Source: Novosphingobium sp. ST904 (GTDB lineage Bacteria > Pseudomonadota > Alphaproteobacteria > Sphingomonadales > Sphingomonadaceae). Taken from it: DNA of 64,000 nucleotides. Positions 45,883 to 54,697 of this stretch are shown piece after piece. The notes beneath the pieces were generated by a model, which was given only the letters and a program-made list of their open reading frames with translations, did not search any database and had not been told where the DNA came from. The stretch is from the NCBI RefSeq assembly GCF_001298105.1, contig NZ_LGJH01000143.1:23939-87938 (forward strand), read 5' to 3'. A program made the position numbers and the translations under genes. Each line of letters opens with the position of its first letter. Positions within the stretch are counted from its first letter, which is position 1.

Positions 45883-48289
45883 GTGTCTCTGTCCCGTTTC
45901 CGTAACTCGACGTCCACCGCCGCGCCGGCCTATCTGGCTCTCAGCTGCGTGGGCCTCGCGGCCTCGCCCGCTCTCGCGCAGGAGGCCGGCACGGCCGCTT
46001 CCCCGCGTCTCGGCGGCGTCACCGTCACCGATACCGCGATCGAAGAAGGCAGCTACAAGACCGACAAGGCGGATTCGCCGAAGTACACCGCGCCGCTGGT
46101 GGATACGCCGCGCTCGATCACGGTGATCCCGGCACAGCTCCTCAAGGACACCGCCACCACCACCCTCGCCGATGCGCTGCGCACGGTGCCCGGCATCACG
46201 CTCGCGCCGGTGAAGGCGGCAACCCGCTTGGCGATCGTCCGTTCATCCGCGGCTCCGACAGCCAGGCGAGCACTTATCTTGACGGCGTGCGCGATATCGG
46301 CGCCCAGAGCCGCGAAGTCTTCGCGATCGAGCAGATCGAAGTCGTCAAGGGCTCGGACAGTTCGATGGGTGGGCGCGGCAGCGCCGGTGGCTCGATCAAC
46401 CTCGTCAGCAAGACGCCGGGACCGGACCGCTTCATCGCCGCTTCGGGCAGCCTCGGCAACGCCGACTACAAGCGCGCCACGATCGACATCAACCAGCCGC
46501 TGGGCGATCTCGTCGGCGTGCGTCTGGCCGCCATGTGGCATGACCAGGACGTTGCCGGCCGCGACGCCATCTGGTCCAAGCGCTGGGGCGTCGCACCGTC
46601 CATCAAGATCGGGCTCAACGGCCCGACCAGCGTGACGGCCAGCTACTACCACCTCGAAACCGACGAACTGCCGGATTCGGGCATTCCCTATTACTACACC
46701 ATCAACAACGCCCCCTCCGACGTTACGGAAACCACCGGCGCCAAGGTCCGCCGTGGCGCGTACTACGGCCTCGTGGACCGCGATTTCCGCAAGACCAACG
46801 TCAACAACTTCACGGTTCGCGCCCAGCACGAATTCGGCAACGGCTTCACCCTGCGCAACACCACGCGCTACGGCGAGAGCAGCCAGGGCTACGTCTGGAC
46901 CCAGCCTGACGACAGCCAGGGCAACGTCGCCAATTCCGGCAAGGTGTGGCGCGCGTGAACTCGCGCTACAGCGAAACCACCGGCCTGCTGAACCAGACCG
47001 ACCTGTCCGGCCAGTTCGAGGTCGGCGGCATCAAGAACAGCTTCGCGCTGAGCGCCGAATTCAGCGAGGAAAAGGCCAAGAACGGCAGCTACGTCTCCAA
47101 CGCGGCAACCGGCGCGGCTATCGCTACCGGCACGACCGCGACGGGCGGCCGTTGCGGAACGGACTCGACCAACCGCTACAACTGCACCAGCCTGACCGAT
47201 CCGAACCCGTCCGATCCCTGGGTCAGCTACGTTTCCGACGCGTCGAACGTCGTCGCCGGGATCGAGCGCAGCCTGCCCAAGACCTGGACTCTGTCAAAGA
47301 CCACCACCAAGGCGGTCTCGCTGTTCGACACGATCACCATCACCGACTCGCTGCTCATCAACTTGGGCGGCCGCTTCGATCGCTACGAAACCCGCGTGAG
47401 CCCCGGTCTCGCCGTGAACGCGACCACGGACCGCAGCTGGTACGAGCGTAACGACAACCTGTGGACCTATCAGGCCGGCCTGATCTTCAAGCCCGCCTCG
47501 AACGGCAGCATCTACATCTCGACCTCGTCCGCAGCGACGCCTCCCGGCTCGTACCTGGCCAACGGTTCGGAGGGCAACGCCCTCAACACCAGCGGTTCGA
47601 CCACGCAGACGCCCCAGGAACTGACGGACGCGCTCAAGATCGAGAAGACCAAGTCCTACGAAGTCGGCACCAAGTGGAACCTGTTCAGCGACAGCCTCGC
47701 GCTGACACTGGCCGCGTTCCAGACGGAAACCAAGAATGCCCGCGCCACGGACGCCAACGGCTTCGTGTCCTTCATCGGCGAACGCCGGATCAAGGGCATC
47801 GAACTGAGCTTCAACGGCAACATCACGCCCGAATGGAACGTCTTCGGCGGCTATACCTACATGGACTCCAAGATCGTTGACGGTGGCTTCACCGCAACGA
47901 GCGGCGTCTATGCGCCCAGCGTGAACACCGGGAAGCGCTTCCCCAACACGCCGGAGCACAGCTTCACCGCCTTCACCAACTACAAGGTCACATCGGCCTT
48001 CACCGTGGGCGGCGGCGCCATCTACATGGGCAAGGTCTATGGCGGCTATTCCGACAGCCGCAGCGTCCAGAACGGCGTGGTCGTAATCTCGAAGGAGCTG
48101 GCCCGCTACGCTCCGTCGTACTGGCGCTTCGACGGTAACGCCTCGTACAGCTTCAACGAGAACTTCCAGCTTCAGGTGAACGTGCAGAACATGTTCAACA
48201 AGCGCTACTTCGACAAGGCCTATGCCTCGCACTACGTGAGCCAGGCAGCCGGTCGTACCGCGATTGCGACCCTGAACGTCAAGTTCTGA
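45883..48289 (+). CDS. TonB-dependent siderophore receptor, two frameshifts (near 46204 and 46956)
   Basis: A reconstructed 802-residue outer-membrane receptor of the catecholate/hydroxamate siderophore type. A GTG start and signal peptide (LSCVGLAASPALAQ) precede the plug domain: DTPRSITVIPAQLLKD, then ADALRTVPGIT. After a lost G the text continues NPLGDRPFIRGSDSQASTYL and IEVVKGSDSSMGGRGSAGG. A second lost base occurs within VWRRVNSRYSETTG. The barrel ends with AGRTAIATLNVKF, the final Phe being the expected outer-membrane sorting signal. A Fur-box-like site upstream agrees with iron uptake. No TonB, ExbB or siderophore biosynthesis genes are nearby. Confidence 0.9.
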
Positions 48290-48607
48290 TCTGGAACCGG
48301 GTCCGCTCCCATCGGGGGCGGCCGGCCCGCACTTCTTTCGGCGGTCCAGTCGGACCGCTCGTTCCTGTTCTTCGGCCTGATCCGGCGCGGCGGCGCGCCC
48401 CGCATCGGCCTGCTGGCCCGCGAAGACAGCGATAACGATCGCATGGCCGGTGCCCGGCCGCGCGATGTGCGAGGCCCCGTAACACTTACCATACCCGCCG
48501 ATGGCGGAGAGATGGCCTTCAGCCAGGAGGCCGATGGCGAGGAACGGGCTTCGTCGGCACCGTGATCGGACCCGATGTTTCGGATCCCAAGGGCAGGAAC
48601 TGAACGC

Positions 48608-48627
48608 TCGTGGCGAAAATGCCACGA
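48608..48627. repeat. Hairpin in region upstream of mlaA
   Basis: Perfect 7-base arms TCGTGGC and GCCACGA with loop GAAAAT. There is no T run, so it is not a clear terminator. Confidence 0.4.
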
Positions 48628-48748
48628 ATGGCGTGGGTTGAGCGACAGGCGGCCCGCGCGAGAGGGTCTGATCAATTGACGAAAGCGGCAATCCCGCCTA
48701 GCCGCGAATGCAGCGGCAGTCATTGAATGCGCCAAATACCGGCGCCCC

Positions 48749-48764
48749 CTTGCGAAATCGCAAG
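48749..48764. promoter_or_regulatory. Dyad upstream of mlaA
   Basis: CTTGCGA-AA-TCGCAAG, a perfect 16-base dyad located 64-79 bases before the mlaA start. Its size fits a dimeric repressor site or an RNA hairpin in the leader. Confidence 0.35.
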
Positions 48765-48827
48765 TGCGCCGCGAAATCAGGATGGCCGCCCTGCCCCCCT
48801 CGCACGCGGCCCACGAAGGACTGTTGA

Positions 48828-49928
48828 ATGAGCCTGTCGGCCGTAGCTGTGGCATTGATGTTTGGACAGGCAGCGCCCGATGCGCCCGCGAATGTCGCCG
48901 CTCTTCCCTCTTCCGATGTCGCAGTGGCCGGTTCCACTCAGCCGTCACCGGCCGAACCCGGTGCAACAGGCGCCGCCACAGCTCCCGCAGATCCGGCAGC
49001 TCCGACAATTCCCGCCACGCCGGCCGATGCGACCGGCGCAGCCCTTCCCGCACCCCCGGCCGGAAGCGAAGGCACTCCGCCCGGCGATGAAGAATCGACC
49101 ATCGTCGTCACTGCAGGGTCAAACACGCCCGGAGACCCGCTGGAGCATCTCAACGCCCAGTCGTTCCAGGCCGTGCAGGCCGTTGACAAGGCGGTGGTTG
49201 AACCGGTCGCGAAGGCTTACAACAAGGGCCTGCCGCGCCCCGTCCGCAAGGGTTTGCGCAACTTCTTCTCAAACCTGGGCGAGCCGGTGGTGTTCGCCGC
49301 CTACCTGTTGCAGTTCAAGCCCGGCAAGGCGGCGGAAACGGCGGGCCGCTTCGCGATCAACACCACGCTGGGAATCGCCGGCATCATGGACGTGGCGAAG
49401 CGCAAGCCGTTCAACCTACCTTACCGGCCGAACGGCGTTGCCAATGTCCTGGGCTATTACGGCGTCGGGCCGGGGCCCTACATGTACCTGCCCATCGTCG
49501 GGCCAACCACGCTGCGCGACATCATCGGCGACACCGTGGACAAGTTGCTGCTGCCTGCCGCGGTGGGCAAGCCGTTCAACAAGCCTGCCTTCGTCATCCC
49601 CGCCACCGTGCTCGCGCAGCTCGGCGAGCGCGCGGCCTTCGATGAGACGATCGGCGAAATCCGCAAGGACGAAGATCCCTATACGACTTACCGCGACCTT
49701 TACCTGAGACAGCGCGCGGCCGAGATCGAGGCGCTGCACGGCCGCCACCTTCAGAACGTCGTTCCTGTCTACGGCCCGGCACTGCCCACGCCCGGCGGCA
49801 AGGAAACCCCGGCGCCGGAAAAGGCACCCGAACCCGGCCCCGGGCAAACCCCGGCGCCTGCCAGCCCGCCCGTGCCGGCTCCTGACGCGAATCCGGCTCC
49901 GGCTGCGGCAGTTCCCCAGAACCAGTGA
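48828..49928 (+). CDS. mlaA: MlaA-family outer-membrane phospholipid transport protein, without lipobox
   Basis: A 366-residue MlaA (VacJ) protein that removes misplaced phospholipids from the outer leaflet of the outer membrane. The core domain (about residues 100-310) is clear: DPLEHLNAQSFQAVQAVDK, GLRNFFSNLGEPVVF, RFAINTTLGIAGIMD, LGYYGVGPGPYMYLPIVGP. Two things are unusual. The protein has no cysteine at all, so the usual lipid anchor is missing. Long Pro/Ala-rich tails flank the core (residues 15-95 and 320-366). The rest of the mla system is not nearby. The start ATG lacks a strong ribosome site. Confidence 0.88.
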   Translation: MSLSAVAVALMFGQAAPDAPANVAALPSSDVAVAGSTQPSPAEPGATGAATAPADPAAPTIPATPADATGAALPAPPAGSEGTPPGDEESTIVVTAGSNTPGDPLEHLNAQSFQAVQAVDKAVVEPVAKAYNKGLPRPVRKGLRNFFSNLGEPVVFAAYLLQFKPGKAAETAGRFAINTTLGIAGIMDVAKRKPFNLPYRPNGVANVLGYYGVGPGPYMYLPIVGPTTLRDIIGDTVDKLLLPAAVGKPFNKPAFVIPATVLAQLGERAAFDETIGEIRKDEDPYTTYRDLYLRQRAAEIEALHGRHLQNVVPVYGPALPTPGGKETPAPEKAPEPGPGQTPAPASPPVPAPDANPAPAAAVPQNQ

Positions 49929-50111
49929 GCCCTTGCCGCGCGGGGGAGTTCCTCCTCAACGCGCCGGCGATCTTCTTCCTGCCCGCATCGTTTCCACCCC
50001 ATCCGATCCGCCGCATCCGATACCATCGCTGCGATAGGACGACAGAAAGGCGCACGGCCGGCCTTGCACAGGCAGCCAGGAAAGCGCCCTGTCACGGGAG
50101 GAGCGAAAAGG

Positions 50112-50912
50112 TTGGACTTGCATGCACGCTATGGCCCCTGGGCCCTGATCGCCGGTGCCTCGGAGGGGACCGGCGCCGCCTTTGCCCGCCAGTTGGCGGC
50201 CCAGGGCTTCAACCTCATCCTCGTTGCCCGCAGGCTTGCGCCGCTGAACGAACTCGCTGAAACGATCCTGACGGAGCATGGCGTAACCTGCCTGACGGCC
50301 TCGATAGACCTGTCTTCCAACGACGCCGCCGACCGGCTGCTCGAACTGGCCGAAGACCGGGAAATCGGACTGCTGATCCTCAATGCCGGGGCCGACGCCA
50401 ATGGCGCCCCGTTCCTCGACGGCGCGCTGGCCAACTGGGATGCCCTCGTCATGCGCAACGTGATGACCGTGATGCGCGCCTGCCATCACTTTGCCGCCCC
50501 GATGCGCGCGCGCGGGCGTGGCGGCGTGATCCTGTGCGGTTCCGGCGCCTGCTACGGCGGACTGCCCGGCATCGCCGCCTATGCGGGAAGCAAGGCCTTC
50601 GACCTCGTCTTCGGCGAAGCGCTGTGGGCCGAATTGCAGCCGCATGGGGTGGACGTGCTCAACCTCGTGATGGGCCGCACGGACACTCCGGCCCACCGCG
50701 AACTGCTGGCCCGTCAGGGAAAAACGCTCCCGGATGGCTGCGCCTCGCCTGAAGACGTGGCGGCACTGGGGCTCGCCCGCCTGCCTCATGGCCCGATCTG
50801 CAACTGGGGTCTCGCTGACGAGGACGCCGGCTATGCCGGAAGCTCCGCCGCGCAGCGCCGCAATCGTATCCGGCAGATCAGCGCCGCCATGGCCGGTCAG
50901 GAGGCAGAATGA
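50112..50912 (+). CDS. SDR-family oxidoreductase
   Basis: A 266-residue classical short-chain dehydrogenase. The glycine motif is GASEGTGAAFA at about 15-25, followed by NAGADANGAPF and the catalytic Tyr/Lys in AAYAGSKAFD. I choose TTG 50112, giving MDLHARYGPWALIAG, the usual beginning of this subgroup, with GGAGGAG upstream; an earlier TTG at 50064 is possible. It is the first of three overlapping genes (SDR, NTF2-like, MDR), a set typical of catabolic operons for cyclic or steroid-like compounds. The substrate is unknown. Confidence 0.87.
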   Translation: MDLHARYGPWALIAGASEGTGAAFARQLAAQGFNLILVARRLAPLNELAETILTEHGVTCLTASIDLSSNDAADRLLELAEDREIGLLILNAGADANGAPFLDGALANWDALVMRNVMTVMRACHHFAAPMRARGRGGVILCGSGACYGGLPGIAAYAGSKAFDLVFGEALWAELQPHGVDVLNLVMGRTDTPAHRELLARQGKTLPDGCASPEDVAALGLARLPHGPICNWGLADEDAGYAGSSAAQRRNRIRQISAAMAGQEAE

Positions 50913-51460
50913 CCGACAGCGACGAACGGCTTCACGAACTCGCGGACAAGGACGCAATCCGGGGCCTGATCCATGCCTACTGCCGCGCGGTGGACCGTCT
51001 GGACATCCCTCTCGGCCACTCGATCTGGCACGAGAACGGCCATGCCAACTACGGCGCCGATTACTATCAGGGTCCGGGGCGGGGCGTGATAGACAGGATC
51101 TGCGCAGACCACCGCAACCTCCTGAGCCATTCCCATCAGGTCACGAACATCCTCGTCGCGCTGGCCGGAGACCGCGCCGGAAGCGAAGCCTATGTAAACG
51201 GCACAATGCGCACCGAGCGGGATGGAAAGCTCTACCAGATCGCGGTCTGGGGCCGCTATTGCGACAACTGGGAGAAGCGGCTGGGGAAATGGGGGCTGGT
51301 CCATCGCCAGGTCGTGTTCGAGCACGAGGAAATCCGCCCCGTCACCGCTTTGGGACACAGCAACCAGGGCCGCCGTGACGGTTCGGACCCCTCTTACGCC
51401 GCCCTGAAGCTCGACCCCGCACGCTTTCCGGCTTCCATCCATGAGGAGAACCAACGATGA
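50909..51460 (+). CDS. NTF2/SnoaL-like protein
   Basis: A 183-residue protein with the SnoaL/NTF2-like cone fold: an N-terminal helix pair (ELADKDAIRGLIHAYCRAVD) and the family's central HQVTNILVALAGDRAGSEAYV, followed by beta-strands. Such proteins act as isomerases, dehydratases or non-enzymatic partners in polyketide, steroid and aromatic pathways. Its ATG overlaps the SDR stop and its stop overlaps the next ATG (both ATGA), indicating tight cotranslation. No specific catalytic residues can be assigned with certainty. Confidence 0.85.
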   Translation: MTDSDERLHELADKDAIRGLIHAYCRAVDRLDIPLGHSIWHENGHANYGADYYQGPGRGVIDRICADHRNLLSHSHQVTNILVALAGDRAGSEAYVNGTMRTERDGKLYQIAVWGRYCDNWEKRLGKWGLVHRQVVFEHEEIRPVTALGHSNQGRRDGSDPSYAALKLDPARFPASIHEENQR

Positions 51461-52487
51461 GGGCCGCATTTATCGAAAACGGTCAGGTTCATGTCGGCGA
51501 AGTTCCCGACCCTGTCCCCGGCAAGGGGCAGGCGCTCGTCCGCACGCACAGTTGCGGCATGTGCGCATCCGAAGCGCATTTCCTCCATGCGGGCCAGAAC
51601 GTCATCGACCTGTCGCGCCAGTTCGGCGGTCCCTATGCCCGCTTGGACCAGAGCAGGCCCTTCGTCCCCGGCCACGAATACGTCGGGGAAGTGATAGACT
51701 ATGGTCCGGGCAGCGAACGCCGGATCAGAACCGGTCGCCGGGTGACTTCGGTACCGATCATGCGCACCGGCGGTGCCCATGCCGTAATCGGCTTCAGCCA
51801 CGATTGCCCGGGCGGCTTCGGCGAACTGATGCTGCTCGATGAAGCCATGCTCCTCGAAGTGAGCGACAGCCTGGAAGACGATCTCGCCGCCATGATCGAG
51901 CCGCTGGCAGTGGGCTTGGAACATGCCCGGCGCGGCCGCCCGGAAAAAGGCGACGTCCCGCTCGTACTGGGCTGCGGCGCGATCGGGCTGGGGGTGATCG
52001 CCGGACTCAAGCTGGCCGGTATCGGACCGATCGTCGCGGCCGATTTCCACCCGGCCCGCCGCGAACTCGCCCTTCGGATGGGGGCGGACCTCGCGGTCGA
52101 CCCGCGCGAAACCGATCCTTACGGCGCATTGCCGGGGCTGGGCGCTAGGCGGGTGAACCTCGTCTACGAAAATGTCGGGCAGAAGGGCATGCTGGCCCGG
52201 ATCATCGCTTCTGCACCTTTCGACGGCCGGATCGTCATGGGCGGATACTGCATGGAGGAAGAGGCGCTCTTCGTTTTCGCCGCGCAGAACAAGCGCCTCA
52301 ACATACAGTTCGCGGGCGGGGAGGAGCCTCAGGACATGGAGCTTGCCATGCGCGCCATCGCAGACGCCCCATCGACGTGCGGCCGTGGCTGGGCGAGAAG
52401 ATCGGCATCGGCGGGGTGGCGGATGCCCTTGCGGCGATGTCCGGCCCCGGTGCCCCTATCCGCACCGTGGTAGACCCTCGCCTCTAG
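51457..52487 (+). CDS. Zn-dependent MDR-family alcohol dehydrogenase, frameshifted near 52367
   Basis: A reconstructed 343-residue medium-chain dehydrogenase. The catalytic-zinc region is seen in THSCGMCASEAHFL and VPGHEYVGEVIDYG, and the Rossmann motif in PLVLGCGAIGLGVIAG followed by the acidic residue of AADFHPAR. One base is missing after AMRAIADG; the frame then continues PIDVRPWLGEKIGIGG and ends at the TAG at 52485-52487. The structural four-cysteine zinc loop found in many relatives is absent. It is the third gene of the SDR/NTF2/MDR operon, so the two dehydrogenases probably act on successive intermediates. Confidence 0.87.
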
Positions 52488-52496
52488 GCGGCCGCG

Positions 52497-53714
52497 TCAG
52501 GCCGGGCGCCCTGCCTTGCCGGGATCGGGAAGCAATGCTGTAAGCAGCCCGATCGCCGGCAGGAAGGCACAGACCTGATAGACCGTGTCGATGTCGGTCC
52601 TGTCGGCAAGCCAGCCCAACGCTGCAGCGCCGATACCGCCCATCCCGAAGGAGAACCCGAAGAACAGGCCCGAAATCATGCCGACCTTACCGGGCACGAG
52701 TTCCTGGGCGAAAACCACGATTGCCGGGAATGCGGATGCCAGGATCAGCCCGATCGCCACGGTGATCGGCCCCGTCCAGAACAGGCTGGCATGGGGCAGG
52801 AGCAGCGTGAACGGCAGCGCCCCCAGGATCGAGAACCAGATCACGTACTTTCGCCCGAAACGGTCGCCCAGCGGGCCTCCCAAGATCGTCCCCGCCGCAA
52901 CGGCCGCGAGAAAGGCGAAGAGGTGGAACTGGACGTTCTGCACCGAAAGGCCGAAGCGCTGGATCAGGTAGAAGGTGTAGTAGCTCGTCAGGCTGGCGAG
53001 ATAGACATATTTCGAGAAGATCAGCGCGAGCAGGATCGCGATGCCGCGTGCGGCCTGCCCCTGCGGCAGGCTTACGCCCTCGGCGATCTTGCGGCTGGCA
53101 GCCAGACGCCCCAGCCCGTGATTGCGATACCAGGCCGCGACGTTCCACAGCACCGCGCCTGAAAGCAGCGCCAGCAGCGCAAAGAATGCCAGGCTGGACT
53201 GTCCCCACCGCACGACAACCAGCGCAGCCGCCAGCGGCCCCAGGGCCTGTCCGGCGTTACCGCCGACCTGGAACAGCGATTGGGCAAGACCATGGCGCTG
53301 CCCCGCCGCCATGCGCGCGACGCGGGAGGATTCCGGATGGAAGACCGAAGACCCCATGCCGAGCAGCGATGCGCCCACCAGCACCAGCCAATAGACATGT
53401 GCCGCCGAAAGAACCGTGAGACCCGCAAGCGAGAAGAGTGTCCCGCCCGGCAATGCCAGCGGCGTCGGCCGCTTGTCCGCATAGAGCCCCACCAGCGGCT
53501 GAAGGATCGATGCGGTGATCTGGTAGGCCAGCGTAACCAGCCCGATCTGCCCGAAACTGAGGTGCAGATCGGACTTGAGCGCCGGATAGATCGCGGGAAG
53601 CAGCGACTGCATCATATCGTTGAGGAGATGGCAGAAACTGATGGCGACGATGACGCCGAACACTATTCCGTTCATGGGTTCTGCCGATCCGGTTGCCGGT
53701 CTGGTTGCCGCCAT
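52497..53714 (-). CDS. MFS transporter, fosmidomycin-resistance (Fsr) type
   Basis: A 405-residue major facilitator with about twelve membrane segments. It matches the Fsr group: AISFCHLLNDMMQSLLPAIYP at the start, then GASLLGMGSSVFHPESSRVA and SLFQVGGNAGQALGPL. These pumps export drugs such as fosmidomycin and other small organic compounds. The start at 53714 has GAGGA six bases upstream. It is divergent from an AraC-type regulator that probably controls it, and convergent with the SDR/NTF2/MDR operon, nine bases away. Confidence 0.9.
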   Translation of the reverse strand: MAATRPATGSAEPMNGIVFGVIVAISFCHLLNDMMQSLLPAIYPALKSDLHLSFGQIGLVTLAYQITASILQPLVGLYADKRPTPLALPGGTLFSLAGLTVLSAAHVYWLVLVGASLLGMGSSVFHPESSRVARMAAGQRHGLAQSLFQVGGNAGQALGPLAAALVVVRWGQSSLAFFALLALLSGAVLWNVAAWYRNHGLGRLAASRKIAEGVSLPQGQAARGIAILLALIFSKYVYLASLTSYYTFYLIQRFGLSVQNVQFHLFAFLAAVAAGTILGGPLGDRFGRKYVIWFSILGALPFTLLLPHASLFWTGPITVAIGLILASAFPAIVVFAQELVPGKVGMISGLFFGFSFGMGGIGAAALGWLADRTDIDTVYQVCAFLPAIGLLTALLPDPGKAGRPA

Positions 53715-53820
53715 CCTCTTTCCTCTTCCCGTTTCATCTTGATCAAGGGATGCGCATAATCGCTTCCTGAATGTCCCGCTTCGACATATGGGTCATTCAT
53801 CTTTGATTTCAGGACAACCG

Positions 53821-54585
53821 ATGGAACAGCGGCATCCCGACGATTACGAGGACGTCCCGAGACAGGTCGTCGGCATCGGCAATGATTATCCGCCCTCGTT
53901 CGAGCTTGCGGAACATCGCCACCGGCGCGGCCAGTTTCTTTATGCCGCCAGCGGCGTCGTCGCCGTGAGCACGCCCGAAGGCGCCTGGGTTGCGCCGCCC
54001 GAACGCGCCGTCTGGATTCCGGGAGGAACACCCCATACCGTCCGCATGGTAGGCGCGGTGCAGACCCGCAGCGTCCTTATCGACCAGACCGCCAGCGCTA
54101 CGCTGGCACGGACCTGCCGGGTCGTCGGCGTTTCCCCCCTGCTCCGGCAACTCCTTGTCGCCGCTTCGGAAGTGCCGATCGAGTATGAAGAAGACGCGCG
54201 CGACGGGCTGGTCATGCAACTGCTCGTAGCAGAGATCGCTCGCGCGCCGGTCATCCCGATCGTCGTGCCGTTTCCCCGCCATGCCGCGCTCGCCCAGCGA
54301 TGCCACGCCTTCCTCGAAGCTCCCCGAGCAACCGTGACGATCGATGAATGGGCCGATGCCCTGGCCATGAACCGTCGGCGCTTCACGCGCCTGTTCCGAA
54401 GGGAAACGGGCATGAGTTTTGCCGAATGGCGGCAGCAGGCCTGCCTCTCGGCCGCGCTTCCGAGGCTTGCGGCGGGCGATGCCATAACCGTGATAGCACT
54501 GGACCTCGGCTACGACACGCCGGCCAATTTCTCGACGATGTTCAAACGCGTGCTGGGCATTCCACCAAGCCGCTATCGTCAATGA
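53821..54585 (+). CDS. AraC-family transcriptional regulator
   Basis: A 254-residue regulator from the ATG at 53821 (AGGA six bases upstream). The N-terminal cupin-like sensor (about 20-130; AEHRHRRGQFLYAASGVV and WVAPPERAVWIPGGTPH) is of the type with metal-free effector binding. The C-terminal AraC double helix-turn-helix runs from about 155 to 254: TVTIDEWADALAMNRRRFTR, then GYDTPANFSTMFKRVLGIPP. It is divergent from the Fsr-like MFS gene 106 bases away, a common regulator/pump pairing. Confidence 0.9.
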   Translation: MEQRHPDDYEDVPRQVVGIGNDYPPSFELAEHRHRRGQFLYAASGVVAVSTPEGAWVAPPERAVWIPGGTPHTVRMVGAVQTRSVLIDQTASATLARTCRVVGVSPLLRQLLVAASEVPIEYEEDARDGLVMQLLVAEIARAPVIPIVVPFPRHAALAQRCHAFLEAPRATVTIDEWADALAMNRRRFTRLFRRETGMSFAEWRQQACLSAALPRLAAGDAITVIALDLGYDTPANFSTMFKRVLGIPPSRYRQ

Positions 54586-54635
54586 AGTCCGCTTCGGAGC
54601 CGACACGCTCCGGCGCGAGGACGGGGCCAAAGAAA

Positions 54636-54662
54636 GAGGGCCGAAGCAATGCCCCGGCCCTC
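54636..54662. terminator. Bidirectional terminator between AraC gene and autotransporter
   Basis: Perfect 7-base arms GAGGGCC and GGCCCTC around a 13-base loop, flanked by AAAGAAA on the left and CTTTC on the right. It lies between two convergent stop codons and could stop transcription from both sides. Confidence 0.6.
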
Positions 54663-54697
54663 CTTTCGTGCTCAGGCCGGGACAACCGGCATCCTGC

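Larger units (their letters stand above)
48290..48827. other. Region without confident gene between siderophore receptor and mlaA
   Basis: 538 bases. No start codon with a ribosome site opens a convincing frame. A stretch in the receptor's own frame after its stop (roughly 48320-48560) reads like coding sequence (SDRSFLFFGLIRRGGAPRI) but lacks a start. Two perfect hairpins are present: TCGTGGC-GAAAAT-GCCACGA (48608-48627) and CTTGCGA-AA-TCGCAAG (48749-48764). The second lies 64 bases before mlaA. Confidence 0.5.
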
